Shown in pieces: positions 37,009 through 51,779 of a stretch of 64,000 bases of DNA (the stretch's first letter is position 1; each line of letters starts with the position of its first letter). The position numbers and the translations under genes are program-made. Source of the stretch: Erythrocercus mccallii (lineage: Eukaryota > Chordata > Aves > Passeriformes > Dicruridae). Below the pieces are notes generated by a model that saw only the letters and a list, made by a program, of their open reading frames with translations, was not told the origin of the DNA and made no database searches. The stretch spans positions 124,001 through 188,000 of the forward strand of contig VZRG01000856.1 of NCBI GenBank assembly GCA_013397435.1, read 5' to 3'.

Positions 37009-37877
37009 AGATTAGAGAGACCAAAAAAATCCTGTGACATGGATGGGTCTGAGGAGGTTGCTCTATTAGACAGCTGTATGTATTTGTCAGGGATAATCTG
37101 TTTCCTGAAATATTTCTGTCTCTTTTCTTACAAAGTTGTTCGGAACAGCCTCTAGGGGAACTGTGCTTCTCTGTTAGCTCAGAGCAATAAAAATACAGCT
37201 CACTTCTAAAACTGAATGTTAAAAAATAATTCTGCCTCTAGAGAGCACTACTGTAAGCAGTCCAAAGTTTGAGGAAAGGAGGCTAGAAGATGACAGAAAC
37301 AAAACCAGGCATAGTTATGTTTAAAGCCATCATTCATTCTCCTATAATTTTGCTGACAGACTAAGTTTACATACAAAAATAAAAAACACATTGAACTGGC
37401 ATAGTATATAACTATAATAAAACTACAGCAGCATAATATAAAGGATGTAAAGCAACGTGACTTAAATATAAACAGCTACCTTCTTTTATTTAGGAATACA
37501 AAATATTTATACTTAATGCTCTTTTATTTGAGACCTATCAGATAAGATTATTTCTACTCCTAAGACTGATTGGTCACAACAAAATCAAGATAGCTGTAGC
37601 AAAAGATTTCTGACAAGTGAAAATACAACATCAATTTAAGCAGCACATTATACATCTCAAAAGTGAAAGTGCATTGATCTAACTAGTTGCAACTTTATGT
37701 AGCAGATAAAGTCTGCACTGAGCTTCAACTACTCCAGAACCCAAACACATTCACAGTTGAAATGTGGATTCAACTGTTGAGTATCTTGGCCTTGCAGAAG
37801 GAATTAATTTTTTGTGCATGTAGGCTGTCCTGAATGAAAACAAGAATTCCTACAGCATGTTCTGCATCCCTGAGCAT

Positions 37878-37898
37878 GGGGGCCTTGCTGAGGCCCCC
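37878..37898. repeat. GC-rich hairpin, 8-bp perfect stem
   Basis: GGGGGCCT (37878-37885) pairs exactly with AGGCCCCC (37891-37898) across a TGCTG loop. An extra C then a T-A pair would extend it with one bulge. It sits in a short GC-rich patch, where it is unusually stable against the surroundings. Confidence 0.65.
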
Positions 37899-38423
37899 CA
37901 CCGCTCCCTAATTTGAGAACCACAAACTCCTTTAGGAATGACATCACCTTACAACCTGTCATTCATGTGATGGCAATGCCTGCAAGATAACACATCTGTA
38001 TCTTGCCAGACTCACTACTGATGTGAAAGGTGCACTTTGCCAATGCACTCTGCAGAGACCAGAGGCTCCCTGCCCCACTGCACCCACACAGCCCGGGCAG
38101 GGCTTTCAATGCATCAGAGCTGAATCAGCAAACTGATTTTTTGGATTTGCCACTTACAAAACCAAAAAAGCAACCAAATTAGAGTAGTACATTTCCCATC
38201 ATGGTTGTTCTGGGGTTTGGCTGTTTTCCTGGATTAGTCTCTCATCCCGACTCCCTTACAGTACCACTAACCAAACAGCACAGCCAACGCAATCAGAACC
38301 TAACAGAGAAATTACTGCTCCAGTGACTAATCAGAGCAATGTCAATAAGGGGGACCATCTTAGAAGCAGCAGGAGTAGAAGATAATTAACATTTTTCAAT
38401 CCCAGAAGTCACTGCAGATTTCC

Positions 38424-38433
38424 GGGGGGGGGG
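38424..38433. repeat. Poly-G run
   Basis: Ten consecutive G in a region otherwise AT-rich. It is likely length-variable and a sequencing-error hotspot. Confidence 0.75.
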
Positions 38434-41400
38434 AAGAGGTTTTTTTACAAATTAAGGATCAGTTAAAATCTATGGGGTGATAATTTGAATCACAAGCCCA
38501 GAAGGCTGATTTTGTACTAACAGATCATAACCTTCATTCATTCAGTATCCTTTCACCACTTCTCTTGGCTGATGGAAACTAGAGATAGGATGCAGCACAA
38601 AGCTGGCATGAACCTGGCACAAACTGTAATAAAGAAATCCAATTGAGACCCTCACAGAAAGAATTCAGATGAGACAGGTTGAGAGGATAGGATCTAACTT
38701 ATACATCTTCCAGGGAAAGGTGGAAAGTGATGATATTTAATGTTTACTGATAAACATAGCCTTAGAAGACTGAGAAGTGGCAGCCTTAGTTTTCCATTGA
38801 AATTAATAAATTAGCACACTGTCTGAAATTAGCCTGGCAGTTACATTTTTTACAGTTAGCTGTTTCAGCTTACAAAATTACCTCTCTTTTTTAGGTTATT
38901 ATTCCACATTTTCAAATATTTGCAAGAAATTTCAAGGTAATTGTTGAATCAATGAACAGGTACCAAAACAAATTTAATACCATAGCAATATTTTGTAAAC
39001 GTTTGTACCAGATTAAGTGCAACAGTTAAACATTATAACAAAGATTTATTACTATCTTTGCCAAATTTATTTCTGATCAAAACTTGGACTAAAAATGTTA
39101 CTCTGATGAGTCTGTTCCTGCTATCCCCCAGTCCACAAGGGCTTAATGGTATTTTATGTCACATGTTACAAGCTAAAAAATATAGTTCCCTAAATAAATA
39201 ATTCCATCAGTAAACTACTAAACCCAAACAATTCTCTCAATAGGCTTGATTTGCACAGAAACACAAAGCTTTTGGTGGGTATGGGATTAATTTTGTTTTG
39301 TGCCACCCTCTCTCCCTCTAAGGAGAAGAGTTAATGTGGTGGTTAATCTCACCAGACTAACCCAACAGAGGATGACTCCTACCACGATCCCATTTCCTTT
39401 ATCTCCTACAACTCTCCACTCCTACATGGAAAACAGCAGCGAGGAAGCCCTGCCTGGCTTTCCAGAGCCCATGGGGTACAGACTGGGTTTAGTGATGGGC
39501 CTGCCAACACCTTCTACAAAAACAAGTCTGTCTCCCTGTTCTGATTTTTAGTTTCTCCCTTGTCACATGAAAATCAGAATTTTCAATTAGCAACATCAAC
39601 TGGGCAGGTTGCCTTTTTAGGCCTGGAAACAAAAGCAAAGAAAGCTAACACGTTGAAATTGTGCAAGCACAGTATGCAAAGACAAGCAGAACACACTGAA
39701 AACAAAGCAACCCTTAAATAAAATCAAAAGGGTTACACAAAGAATATATATGTATACTATGAAAACTCATATTGTGATGTAACTTGCAAGATCATATTCT
39801 ATATCTAATTTCCAGAATTAGAAAGCATAGCTTTTAAAAACGAATCTCTTTTAGCACCTAGAAATTCTAAAATAAATTTTAAAAACCCAATGGACCATTC
39901 AGGCACCTGGATGATGATCACTATAAGTAATTTCCTGTCATTTAATTTTTTTCCACCATCAAATAACCCTTTAACAATCAAAGGCCCAGCAGTGTTCAGG
40001 GAGCAACAGGAAATAGAGAAGGAAATGTATAGACTACATTCAAAATACAACTGGCATTGCCAGAATTTACTGACCTGCATCCAAGTCTAAGTTTCACCTC
40101 TTCTCACCACCCATAGGGAAGAAATGTAACATGCCACCTTGTTTAAAGTAAGAAAAATGCATTCTGTTCTGCATCTGGATGTTCAGGAGTTGGTTTCACT
40201 TACTTCTTGTCAGCTTACGACCCTTAGGAATTCGATTGAAATCAAACCTGCAGGGAAAACCTAAAGTAAACCACTTGACAGGGGTTCTTGACTTTCAAGA
40301 GCTATAAAAAATAACTCCTAGTGTTTGCAGAAACAGAACATTTTCATTTAAAATGACCTTCTCATTTCTGATGCTTTCACCCTGAGCAGATTGTCTTAGG
40401 AATCAAAGGATACAAATGTCCATTCAAATATCTCTTTTTATTTTATATTTTGGGCTTGGTCTGACACAAAGTTTTTGACATGCCAAGAAACACAAATTTT
40501 CATATTATTTCTAGCTTTAAAAATCCAGAAATAACAAGAAAAAAAGATTCAAAATTCACTGTAAGCCATCTGCATGGAATGCTTCCACACCAGGGCTAAG
40601 GCAAGAGTGCACAGCAGTCAAACAATGTTAACACTGTAGCAGCCGACCACAAAATTAAGGTGGTCTGAAACCACCACCAAAGGTTTTGCACAGAATTCTG
40701 CAGTCACACACGGGTTCTCACTCACTCTGCAGAACTATCCCCCAGTGGGAGTGGTGCTGTGAAAGAACAGGAGGTGTTCCAGATCCCAGGCATACAAATT
40801 TTTTTTTATGCTGAAGGACTGGAGAAAATTCTTTTAAGAAAGTTTTTATTGAAATTCCACTAGGTGTCTTTTTTGAAGTCATTTTAGCCATATTCTAGGT
40901 GTGTTCCTATAACATCTGGACAATTTAAAGTAGATCATTATAACAGGCTTTGTTTTTCTTTCTGAGTTGTAGGGTTTCTATGCAGCCTTACACACGCACT
41001 GCCTGAAGGCGACCCTGAGGCTCATCGGCAACAGATGAACAGCCCTTAATTCTCAGAGGTGTATTTTAGAAACACAGCAGGAACACAGCATGCCTGGAAA
41101 ACCTCTGTAATTACTTAATGAGTCTGACAATGATTTCTCAGGGGAAAACAGCAACCATTCTTGTAGTAGCACCCTTAAAAAACAAGTACTATTCTTACAG
41201 ATGCACTGCACTGCTCCAAAATTCCCCATTTCCTAGGGTGCCTCATGGGAAGAGTTCACTTTCTACTATGCATTCACTCCTGACCAGGGTCTCTCAGCAC
41301 CAAGCAGCATTTCAAAGGTCTCACTGGGACTTTCCCTCTATGTTAAAGATTGTTTCATTAAAGACTTTTTCATTTTACGTTTTTTTGGTCTGTCCTGAAA

Positions 41401-44400
41401 ATCATCCTTTTTGGGCAAATATCCTTATTTAATCATACGTAATGCTAAAAATCTTGCTAAGAGTAAGTTACAAAGTAAACACAAAATTAAATTTGGGTCT
41501 GAAAGAAAAAAAAATCACTCTATAGAAATGCATAGAGAAATGAAAGGAACCATTCTCATCCCATGAGAATTTTTTCCAAATTTGCACTCATTGAATAAAT
41601 ACTAACCAAACTCATAAGTAGTCCACACAAGCTTTGGGAACTGAAGGAGCAGGGCAGGGAGGAACTGGGAACCCAGGAACTGGGTTTTGTTTTGAAGAAA
41701 GGAGTTAGGATATTTGTTTACTTTTATTGAATACCACATGAGAGTTACAAAGTCAATTTGCAGGAAATACCCAGTTAATCTGCCAACCTAAATTACTGAT
41801 CTTGAGTTTCTGCAAAAACTGAATTCCAGAAAGTCTCACTTTATCTGCAAAAATATTCATTTCAAGATTAAATCTCTGAAGTTCTTAGCCAGGAACAATT
41901 TCATTGCTCTTAAATTCAGAATAATTGGTTATAAGAATGTGAAATCAGGCAAAGGACAGTCTTTATAGAAAATTCTCACTGATCTCACCAATTCAACTAA
42001 CAAGAAATAGTCTTCTACTGATGTTATTTTAGACAAAGAAGTGTATTCTACTCTGGTGCCCACCCATCCGGTTCCTGAGCATGAGAACACTTCCAAAGAG
42101 CCCAGTTCACAACAGCCACTGTGTCACAGGAAAATTCCACCTGTATTTTGTGAAACAGAAAGATAACAAGTTTGGAATATGGCAATTCAAACTCTCTTTA
42201 ATACAAATGCAAGGCACAAAACCACTGTCCAAGGCAGATTTCATTCTATGTGCAGCACCCAGAGAACATTCACATTTTACACAGAACACTAAGAAATGAA
42301 TGAAAAAGATCCACACTGACTACAAAGGAATTTGGTCACAATGGGAGCCCTAATGCAGAACTGCACCACTTTTACTCAAATGAAGAATGAAGTATTTTCA
42401 GACTAACTTGCCTATAATGAAAAAGAATTTTAGGGAGTAAATTAGTAGGGATAATTGCTCTACACCTCCAGCTCCTTTTAGCTGAAATGCTTACAAGTGT
42501 GTGTGATTAATGGCAATCTGTCACCATCATTGCCTCTCAGAAGAGAAGGCCAATGTGCAGCACTTCTACAAGCATATATTAGTTTGCCAGAAGAAAACAG
42601 ATAATCTGAAGCCAGCCTTACACCTTACAGAGCCAGAAGTGCCAAGCACTTGAGCAACTGTCAGAGATCTCAGAAGAAAAGCTGGCTGGTCAAGTGGAAA
42701 ATATTAGCCAAAAGCAAAACACTTCCAGGAAAACATATCTAAATAAGAATTTCCCTCATTTTTCTTATCAAGAATCATGAGGAAGGCAGAGCAGAAAGGC
42801 AGAAGGAAAAGTTCTTTGAAATGGACAGGCAGTACATGAAAGTATCAGTGTTGACCAGACAGTACTTAGAGGAGTTTCAGTGGACATGTCAAAATAATTT
42901 ATTTTAATAGGAATTTTAAAAATGTAGATTACCTCAAAAATTTGCAAAAAACTTCCAGCAGATCTTCTTACCATGTTTCTCTCTCCAGTGTGCACATGGG
43001 CAACCTCAGGACATGGAGGGTTTTCCTACTTTATGCACAAATATGCCAGATTACCTGTTGTTCAATAAATTGGAAATTTACTCTGAAAGCACAAGCTCCT
43101 TTCTGATATGGTTACTTTGAACAATAGATTAAGGTCAATAATCATGCAACATGCAAGGGGGTTTAAGCAAGAATATAATACTGTGAGATATTCAGACAGG
43201 TGTCAGTGCTCCTCATTCAACCATTCATACTTTAAACTTCAGTAAGATTGTAGTATAAACAATAAGGCCTTACAAGATGCAATATAACAGCACAGCTTGT
43301 CAGAGACAATCTCAGTAAACTGAAGTCAGACACATGCAGTACTTTTCTGCAGAATCAGAATTATCTGACACAGCCCTTAGTCACTATTTTAAAATCTAAA
43401 TACAATTAAGCACAAAGGCATTTAAAGTTTCTGAATCTTTGGCAGCATGAATTCTGAGTCTAAAGCAGAACATGAAGAGAATAAGGAACATAGTAGATAT
43501 CCTTCATTAGTTTCCTTGAATCTAAATAAAGTACACAGATTTCAAAAATACAACTAAATAAAATGAAAAAGAATAATAATTTTCAGTATTTCTTCATCTG
43601 AGGAGATTTCATCAGTAATATTTAAGATTCATACCATTTAAATATGAATGGTAAGGAAGCAGGATGTGCCAAGAAGCAGAGCTTTTTCTGTTACACTTTA
43701 AGATCTGTTTAAAAATTAAGTTGTTGCTCCTGAATAGATTCCATGGATGGGAGTCTCCAAAGATTTTTCTTGTCACAGCACAAGGAGAACATTGAAACAG
43801 TTTGTAGTGCCTCATATACTCTCCAAATATGCATGCATAAATTGTCTCTGCTTTTCACCAGATTCAATGAAAGTCTTGAAAAATAGGTATCCAGAACTTG
43901 CTCTTCAACTATTTCCTTATTTCACCAGTTATCAGTGGAAACAGCTAAACCTTTTGTAAGTGTTACGTATTTCCCCCTGTAAATGTCCTTACACAGCTTC
44001 AGGAATTTTTTCTCCATTTTCTCCATAGCCTGTTACTACAGGACAGACTCATGATCTGTTAGTAACAGCATAGTGCAGAACTACTCAGTCTTGTTCTAAT
44101 AACTTCATTCTATTAAGTGAAGTATATCAATACACTCCAGACCATTTATACCCCTTTCCACTTGGATATCTTATATGAATTTCCTTCCTGAGAAGCATGC
44201 AAACTCTTAGCAACAAAAACATAATATAAAAACCACTCTTTGTGTATGTTTTAGTTCAGGGAGAAAGGATGTGTATTAGCTGTATGGTAAGATTGTACCA
44301 GAAAAACGAATAGTGACATGCTCCTCCTTTACACTTAGCCTTCTCTTAAAAAAAAAAAAATCAATCAAAAGAACAACTTCAAGTGAGTTATTCCATTTCT

Positions 44401-47400
44401 CTAAGTAATTTAAAGAATGCTAACCCTCAATACAAAAGAAAAAAGAAATCAGTGCTTTGGTCCAACCATTCCCATATCTTAGAAACTCACTATACATCCG
44501 TTAACATTTATACAAAAAAAGAAAGAATAAGCACATGCACTTAGCATAAATAACATAGAAGCTCACAAAAGGGATAAAAGAACAGCAAATAGCTCACTGG
44601 AGATAGGTTCTCCATAAGCTGCAAGCTACATTCTTGTTTTCACCCTTTTTAGCTCAATTCCTTCTCCCAACTTTCACTTAATATATTCCTTCAGCTGTGC
44701 TAACGTGATGAGATTCTGCTGGGACGCAGTTCGAAAGTGACAGGGACATCCAACTGACAATTAGAAGCATCAGCAGGAGCACAGAACGAGCTTAGTTGTA
44801 CCACCTGCTGTTTTCTCTTTTCAGACCCCTTAGACATTGGGTCCTCCTTTTTTTTCCCCCTCATCTTACACCCCTTACACACCTTAAAAACATGGCTTGT
44901 CTATATTGCACTTTCTGTCTGACCCTGGATTGTTACAATTAATTTCCAATTCATCTTCACCTTTCCTGTGAAAAGGTGGAATCCTCACGTAAAAGGACAT
45001 TTACATAAAAACAAGATTCTTATTTAGTTGATACTTTGATTTATTGTATTAGGGGGGGTCAGCAAATTTACTCATCTTCAGCTGAAGATTCCTGCATCTG
45101 TCCTTATTATGAATTTGGATGCTTCATTTTACTTCTCTTCCAGTTCATTTTAATGTAAAAATTTTAATACACCTGCAATGTTTCTCATTACTAGAAGAAA
45201 TATTCCCACTTCTTAATAAACAGCAATCCAAAAAAAAAATGAGAGAATAGGTTATCTAATAGCTGTACCATCAAGAAATCCAAGTACACTTCCAGAAGGT
45301 AGCCAGGCAGCTTAAACTTCACAAATTAACCCCTCTTCCCCATAAGGAGATTTAGGACTTAATCAAAACTCCCTGAAGTATCTCTAATCTAGGAGAATGT
45401 CCACCAAGACAGACTGGCGGGGTGTATTTGAAAGTCTCAGTATGAAAGATCCCTAAATCAGGCTTCCCTCAGAGCCTGGGAAGGTGACTGTTCCCTGGTG
45501 TGAAGAGGCCAGATCAACCAGGACAAGTCCCACTTGACATCTCTGCAGAGCGGGCGACTGCATTCGTTCAAAAAGATAAATATAAGAGTTCAAAAGTGAC
45601 TTGAGCTCCCTTTTGATAAATATTGAAAAGAGAATTTAATCAGATCCTGCCAACTTGAACATTTAGCCCTGAAGTTCCTAAAACATTTGCTTTAGAAGCT
45701 TAGATCAATTTAACTATTGCCTTTCTAGCATGAATCTTCATAAATACTGACATGAAAATTTTTGCAGAAAAATATATTGGACACTTTTGTCTTCCCTGAA
45801 TCAGAGAATTGATGCTTTTTCTGCTTAGGAGTGGAAATACACTTCCTTTTTTTCCTCCTAGTTCTAGCCCTGCTGCCTGTTACCTTCGTATCCCTTCTTA
45901 ATAGAAATTCCTAACCAATTTTATCCATACAGATCCGTTCTATCCTACACACCTTTCCTCTCATTTTGTATGATTTCTATTTGATCTTCAAGTCAGTGGT
46001 GAACTCCTGATACAGCCATTGGGGTCTGTTTCTACCATTTCTATTTCACCTCCACATTGTATATCATGTACAAAAGCAAATTATATCTCCCTCAGGAGCT
46101 GCATCTTTTATCCCTTAGCTGATCTTCCCAAGAAATCCTATACAGCAATTCCCTGAATTTGTCGAAGTCTGTTTCTCTGAAAGGTGTTATTCTGTTTCTC
46201 CAATACATTCTTTTCCTTTAAAAGTAAGTTCTATTTTATGGCTTTTTTTTTTTAAATCTTGTATTTTCAACTTTGTTTCTTAATTCCCTCATTAAGCAGA
46301 AGCCAATCCAAACCATCTGCTACTGCAACATTTCACAACTTCTGAAAACAATTGCCCAGCCCATTTCAGGACCTTTTTGTACTGGTAGTAATGGTATAGT
46401 GTATCCATTTTTGCATGTATTATTAACTAACATATAACTGGAATAATTGCAATTAAATATAAAATATAATTATTTGTAGTCTAATATACAACATGTATAA
46501 TTTTGTGTGATTTGTAATATACTTAACATTATTATTCAATAAATATGCTAATAGTATGACTGAATTCATGCAAGAGGTTATTGAAGCCACTAAGAAAACA
46601 TTATTTAGCATGTCTTCCTTGATTAACCACACACAGAGTGCTCTCTCCTCTAGGGCAAAGACCTCAGAAAAAGTATATCCACAATACCAGAACATAATAT
46701 ACTCAACCAAATTTCTATAAAATCAATCCTTCCTCAAAGAAGGAATTACAACATTCCATCAAGACTCTAGGATAAAATCATTCCTCTCTAAAAATTGATG
46801 AATAGTAAAAGTACAAATTCGTGCTTCAGAACAAAATCTTTGCAGTTTTGGATATGTTTCAAGTACTGTTCTATATAATCATTTTATCAATTATTGTTAT
46901 TTAAGACATCTATTTTCCTCTTTTTCTACAGTTATTACTTGCAGACTGTAACCGAAACATGCTGTAATAAATAATGAAGTTTTCATTTTACTTCTTTCCA
47001 GACAGGGAATTCTAGGACATAAGTTATTTATGCATTATTTTAGATTCAGAACAACTCTATGGCTTCTCTTTATGCAGCTTCAAACACACCAGCTAGAGAT
47101 TAGCAGAAATGAGATGGATCTAGTCAAGTCAGTAGGAGCTCTAATGCCACAGAGCATGACGTGAAATACAAGACGTTCTTTTTACTTGCTACAGAAAACA
47201 AGTTGTGCTGATAATGTAGTAGAAGCTTCCCATAATGTTTGTGGAAAAGAAATCAACATAACTTCAAGATAACTTTAAAACACTGCATTAGGTCTCCTGT
47301 CCATGGAAACCTTTGAAATTCTGCTGATTTGACATAAAGCTGCATCAATTGCTCTTGTCACTCCTAGAAGTAATGAGAACAGAATCTCACATAATCCAGA

Positions 47401-50351
47401 TATTTCTGCCAGCAATAACCACTTTTCAAGTAGGAAAAAATTTCTCTGTAATATAAGTAACATGTCAATTAACAGAAAGTAGTCTACAGCAGCCTTAGCA
47501 ATACTGCTCAATATTAATGCTGATTTGCAGCTTAAAGCTATTTAACTATTAGTCAAAATCTGTTCTGCTCTGCAGGTGGGAGATTGGTTTTCCTAAAAAC
47601 ACTGTTTTCATTACTTGAAACACTGCAGGGGAGTGGAAATCATGGTTCAAAAATCCAAAGCTTTTTAAATTATAGCAAAATTTGACATTACATATACACA
47701 TAGCCTCTAGTGACCATTCATTCTCCCATATTAAAATTTTCCTCTTGAACATATCAGCCAGAAGTTTACCTGCCTTCAGAGCCCTGAATTAGCCTAGCAG
47801 TGCACTATGAATACTTTTTCTAAAAACTTCATCCCTTTAGCTTCCACTACTTCAAAAAGAGAAAATAAAACTTGGAATTCATCTATTTTTTTCACTATTT
47901 AATAGTACCATGAATTATTTCCTGGTAACTAATTGCACTTTATGAGCCATTTGAAAAGAGATCCCTCTGTGCCTGTGATTTGCTGCTTAGTCATATAAAT
48001 GGCAAATTTTATTCTCCAATTGAATAATGTTGGCTTAAAGTTAGGAATTCTAGGCAACAAAAATGTGAAGCTAATATTTAATATTTCAAAATCATTTCCT
48101 CTCTCATATACCTAGCTCTGCACATTGATCTAATAAATAAGCACTATTATTTATACTAATAAAGAGACTTTAGTTTCTCTCAAGGAAATACAACACAAAT
48201 ATATAGTAAAATACATAGGGTGGTACAGGAAAGGAAGGAGTGCTCAGTGTGGAAGCACGTGCTTAAAGGGTATTAAGCACCCAAACATTGCGTTTTCCTG
48301 GAGAAAACTCAAAGCAAGATAATGTTACAGCTGTTGAATTTGCTGTATCTTGCTGAAAATGGAAGAGTTTTCTCCGCTGTCAATGAGTAAAGTAGAGGAG
48401 AGTGGAATCAAGGATCCACACACAGAGTCCTCTGGACGTGTCTGTTCAGAACCTCAAAACAATAAATCTTCATTCAGATTCAAAGCTTCACTCTGCAGTG
48501 AAAATGCCCTCAGGAGAGCTGTAAAACATTTTTTGCAGCCATTCCAATCAGCTGAGAAACAATCCCCCAAATCTTCCCACAGAAACACTCTCAGTGAGAC
48601 AAGTAAAACAAACAACAAATAAAGAGTAACGATGTTATTTTGGGTGAAAAGCCCATACTTTGACATCATTATGACAAAGTATTTGGTTTGTATGTTTAAA
48701 ACCAACACAGAATTTTTTCCTCTTCTCTGAGAACAGAACCACATAAATCTTGGAGTCAAATAGAATACAAACCTACCTGAGCATCCCTCTTTTCTCCAAG
48801 TATGGCAAGTTCTAGCAGACGGGAACCAGACTTGAAGACAGCCATGTAGGATCAGAGAAGTTTAGCAAACAGTGGAGCCAGGTTAGCTGGACAGTCTGAA
48901 TTAACTCCCTTGAGCAGAGCTGCTGCTTCCAACTTCTACTGAACTAACCCAGCGATATTCTCCCCCACACTGGAAAAAAACTCTGCCCTCAGAGCAAAAA
49001 TTGCTCTTTTCTGGAATGGACTCATGGCTGAACAGCTGCAGAGCCTGTCCTGTTTACAGTGAGTAAATGCTTTTGCAGAGAACACTGTTCTTGGAAAACA
49101 TTTGGCTTAACATCTCACAGGCAGAATGAGCACAATCTCACAGGATGAGCCTCTATTTTTGGGAGCTAATGTTCAAAGATACAGGAGAATGCTATCACAT
49201 TGCTGTAGCGTTCACAACATTAACTGTAAGCAAAACAATTTAATCCCAATATTCTTGTGACCAACCATCTTCTTTGACCTTTTACAAAGTTACACCGAAG
49301 TTGACTTTTGACAACTGATCACAAAGCTTATATTTTTCCAACATTATAAAAAAACCTACCAAATGTTGTCTAGAGCAGGGATGTAGCTTCCCTAGATGAG
49401 CAATAAAAACACTGTAGAATCTGCTACAATGCCTCTGCTATCCATGCAGTCTAGAAAAGCCATGCAGAAGAAAAGAATATGCAGAACTTGAGAAAAGCAC
49501 AATTATCTCAGCAGTTACTAAGAACAGTGACCCTGAGGTGCTCAGGGCTTTGCAGGGCACCAGCAGCAAGCTCCAAAAGAACACTAGTAGGATTTTAAAC
49601 TCCAAGAAGACAAGTTGCATTGGAATTAAACTAAAAGAGTTGCCATCTTAAACAGAAAAGGCAAAAAGGAAATTTATAACACAATAAAAATGAAGTACAA
49701 ACAATTCTTCCCAGCCTACTGTTCATGTAGGCACATCTTTTGTTCTAGAATTGATTTTTCTAATTTTATAAATTTTCTGAGCTGCAAAAAAGTCAACCCA
49801 GCCTCAAGATAGGTCCTTGGGATGTCTCTGAGGCCAGGCTGGCTTGTCCAAATTTGGGCCTTCTCACTTGTTAGAACTATAGCCTTCATAACCTCCTTTC
49901 CAGGCAGGCTCAGTTCTACCCAATTTTCTTAGAGAAACTTGATGTCATTGCAAGCAGAAAAAATTAAAAGATCAAATAATCAAATACTGCCCATAAGAGA
50001 GAGAAACAGAAAAAGGAAAAGATGAAATGGAGGAAGCCACTTTGTGAGTTTTTTTATTTATTTTCACAAAGTCAGCGTAAACTGCTTTGCCTTCAGAATA
50101 TTGCATCATTCAAGCACACATTCCCACACGGGAATTCTTAGTTGGCAAGAGTACAAAATTATGCTTTTCAAAGAGAAGGTACATCACCTTAGCTTCTAGA
50201 AGAGGTCCACAGAAGAATAAACAAGTATTTTAAAGTCCTAGCAGAGATTTTTTTAGAGAAAAGGTATTAAAAATACTGTTTTTTAGAGAAAATATCTCTC
50301 TTCCATCTCCTCCTTTCTAAAAGGATCATTTAAATATTAGTAAACATTAGA

Positions 50352-50480
50352 ACATCTAAATACTAGTAAAGAATAGAAAAAAAAACCCTGAAGTAGCTCA
50401 CCTGATGACACCTCAAAGGAAAACTTATCTAATAAGGAGTAGAGACCATGAAAAAAATCCATCTTCTTTTGACATTCCTT
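50352..50480. repeat. Diverged repeat pair, copy A
   Basis: From ACATCTAAATACTAGTAAAG through AAGTAGCTCACCTGATGACA and CTCAA..AATAAGGAGTAGAGACCATG into an A-rich stretch, this segment aligns with copy B about 1,068 bp downstream in the same orientation. Shared anchors are CATCTAAA, GTAGCT-ACCTG-TGACA-CTCAA and TAAGGA. It does not match CR1. It is either an old local duplication or two members of an unrecognised interspersed family. Confidence 0.7.
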
Positions 50481-51416
50481 CCACTCCTTTCTAAAAGGAG
50501 GAGAGTAAAGGGGAAAAAAAAAAGCTAACATAAAACCAAAATCACTTGTGCACTACGCTGAAAGTAAAATAAATGAGTACACACACTGGAATAAATGTAT
50601 ATGTGCAAAGCTGCAGAATCTGGCTCACTAGAGTCTGTGAATTCTCCTACAGCTTTACAAAACAATAAATATGTCCAGCAAGATAGTGAAAATATTTTGG
50701 ATCAAACTGCAAGCGTAAAAGTAAACCACCCAAAAGTTTCTCATGTACAATCCTGCATTCTGCCTCAAATGCTCACATCACTTGTCACCCCTACCACAAG
50801 AAGTGCCACTGTCCAAGAACTGTAAAATCTCTTCCAACACTGGTTATAATAATTTGAGAGTTGGTGATTTAAATCTGTCACATAATATCTTCTGCCAAAA
50901 TAATTACAGTCTTTTGGGAAAGGTTTTCCTGTGCTGTCTGGATTTCTTTGTGCAAGGTTGTCCCCTTGTCATTTGCAACCACATCCATAACATTTTAATG
51001 GCAATTGCTGGACCTTCCTCTCTGCTACTGAGCTGTCTTGAATAATTTTGATGTATTTTATTCCAAGACTAAACCAGATGAACAGTTTGGGCTAACAAAC
51101 CATATCAAACAGCTATATCTGTAATAACCAAAAGCAGCTCAATCTTAACTATTAAAGCTACTAAAATTTTTCAAATTCAGAAGCTTATATAATAAGCTGT
51201 ATCTCTGAACAAAAATGTTACAATTTAAAAAAACCCCACACAACCATAAACTGGCTGTATCCTATGGCAGTGAATTTTTAAGTACTTTCCAGTTCTCTTC
51301 TATACTGGTGTTACATTGTTCTCTTCCTGCTACATTTTTGAGTTTTAGCCTAAAAATCAGGTACAATAATCTAATGTATTATGAGAACAGACATCAGTCT
51401 TTGCTTGCATTTATAG

Positions 51417-51545
51417 ATCATCTAAAGACTACTAAATAAGGATAAAGAAAAATCACTAAAGTAGCTAACCTGGTGACATCTCAATCAATTAAAATCTATC
51501 CAGTAAGGAATATATGCAATCACCAAAAAAAAAAAATCAGTTTTC
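51417..51545. repeat. Diverged repeat pair, copy B
   Basis: The segment from ATCATCTAAAGACTACTAAA through AAGTAGCTAACCTGGTGACA, CTCAATCAATTAAAATCTAT, CAGTAAGGAATAT and an A-run of 13 aligns with copy A at 50352-50480. Anchors occur in the same order and at the same spacing apart from small indels. Neither copy lies in a recognisable gene. Confidence 0.7.
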
Positions 51546-51779
51546 CTTTTTACTTTCTTTTTGCTGTACTTAAGACTACAAATACAGTATAACTACATTC
51601 CAATTGAATTACAAGATACCAGGAGCTGAGTCTACCCTGTGGTCAGTAAACTTGACTTCAAAGGTTGGATAGATTTTTCATAAAAACTCAATTTAATCCT
51701 GATTTAGCATCAGTCTCTCTCAATTTTCAATTCACAAAACCAGAAAATCTGAGAAAATTTTGCCCTAAAAACACTGAAG

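Larger units (their letters stand above)
37009..50351. other. Intergenic DNA without supported genes
   Basis: AT-rich throughout, apart from a GC-rich patch at 37,860-38,100 that includes a strong hairpin. There is a 10-base G run at 38424-38433, A- or T-runs of 10-13 bases near 44,347 and 46,241, and no recognisable coding exon on either strand. Open frames reach about 100 codons but show no domain or conserved-looking composition. Confidence 0.55.

Noticed and set aside
41118..41432. 104-codon open frame on the + strand
   Set aside because: No domain or conserved motif; consistent with a random frame.
48350..48759. Overlapping open frames on both strands of about 90-100 codons
   Set aside because: Frames on opposite strands over the same bases with no homology are shadows of a stop-poor stretch, not genes.
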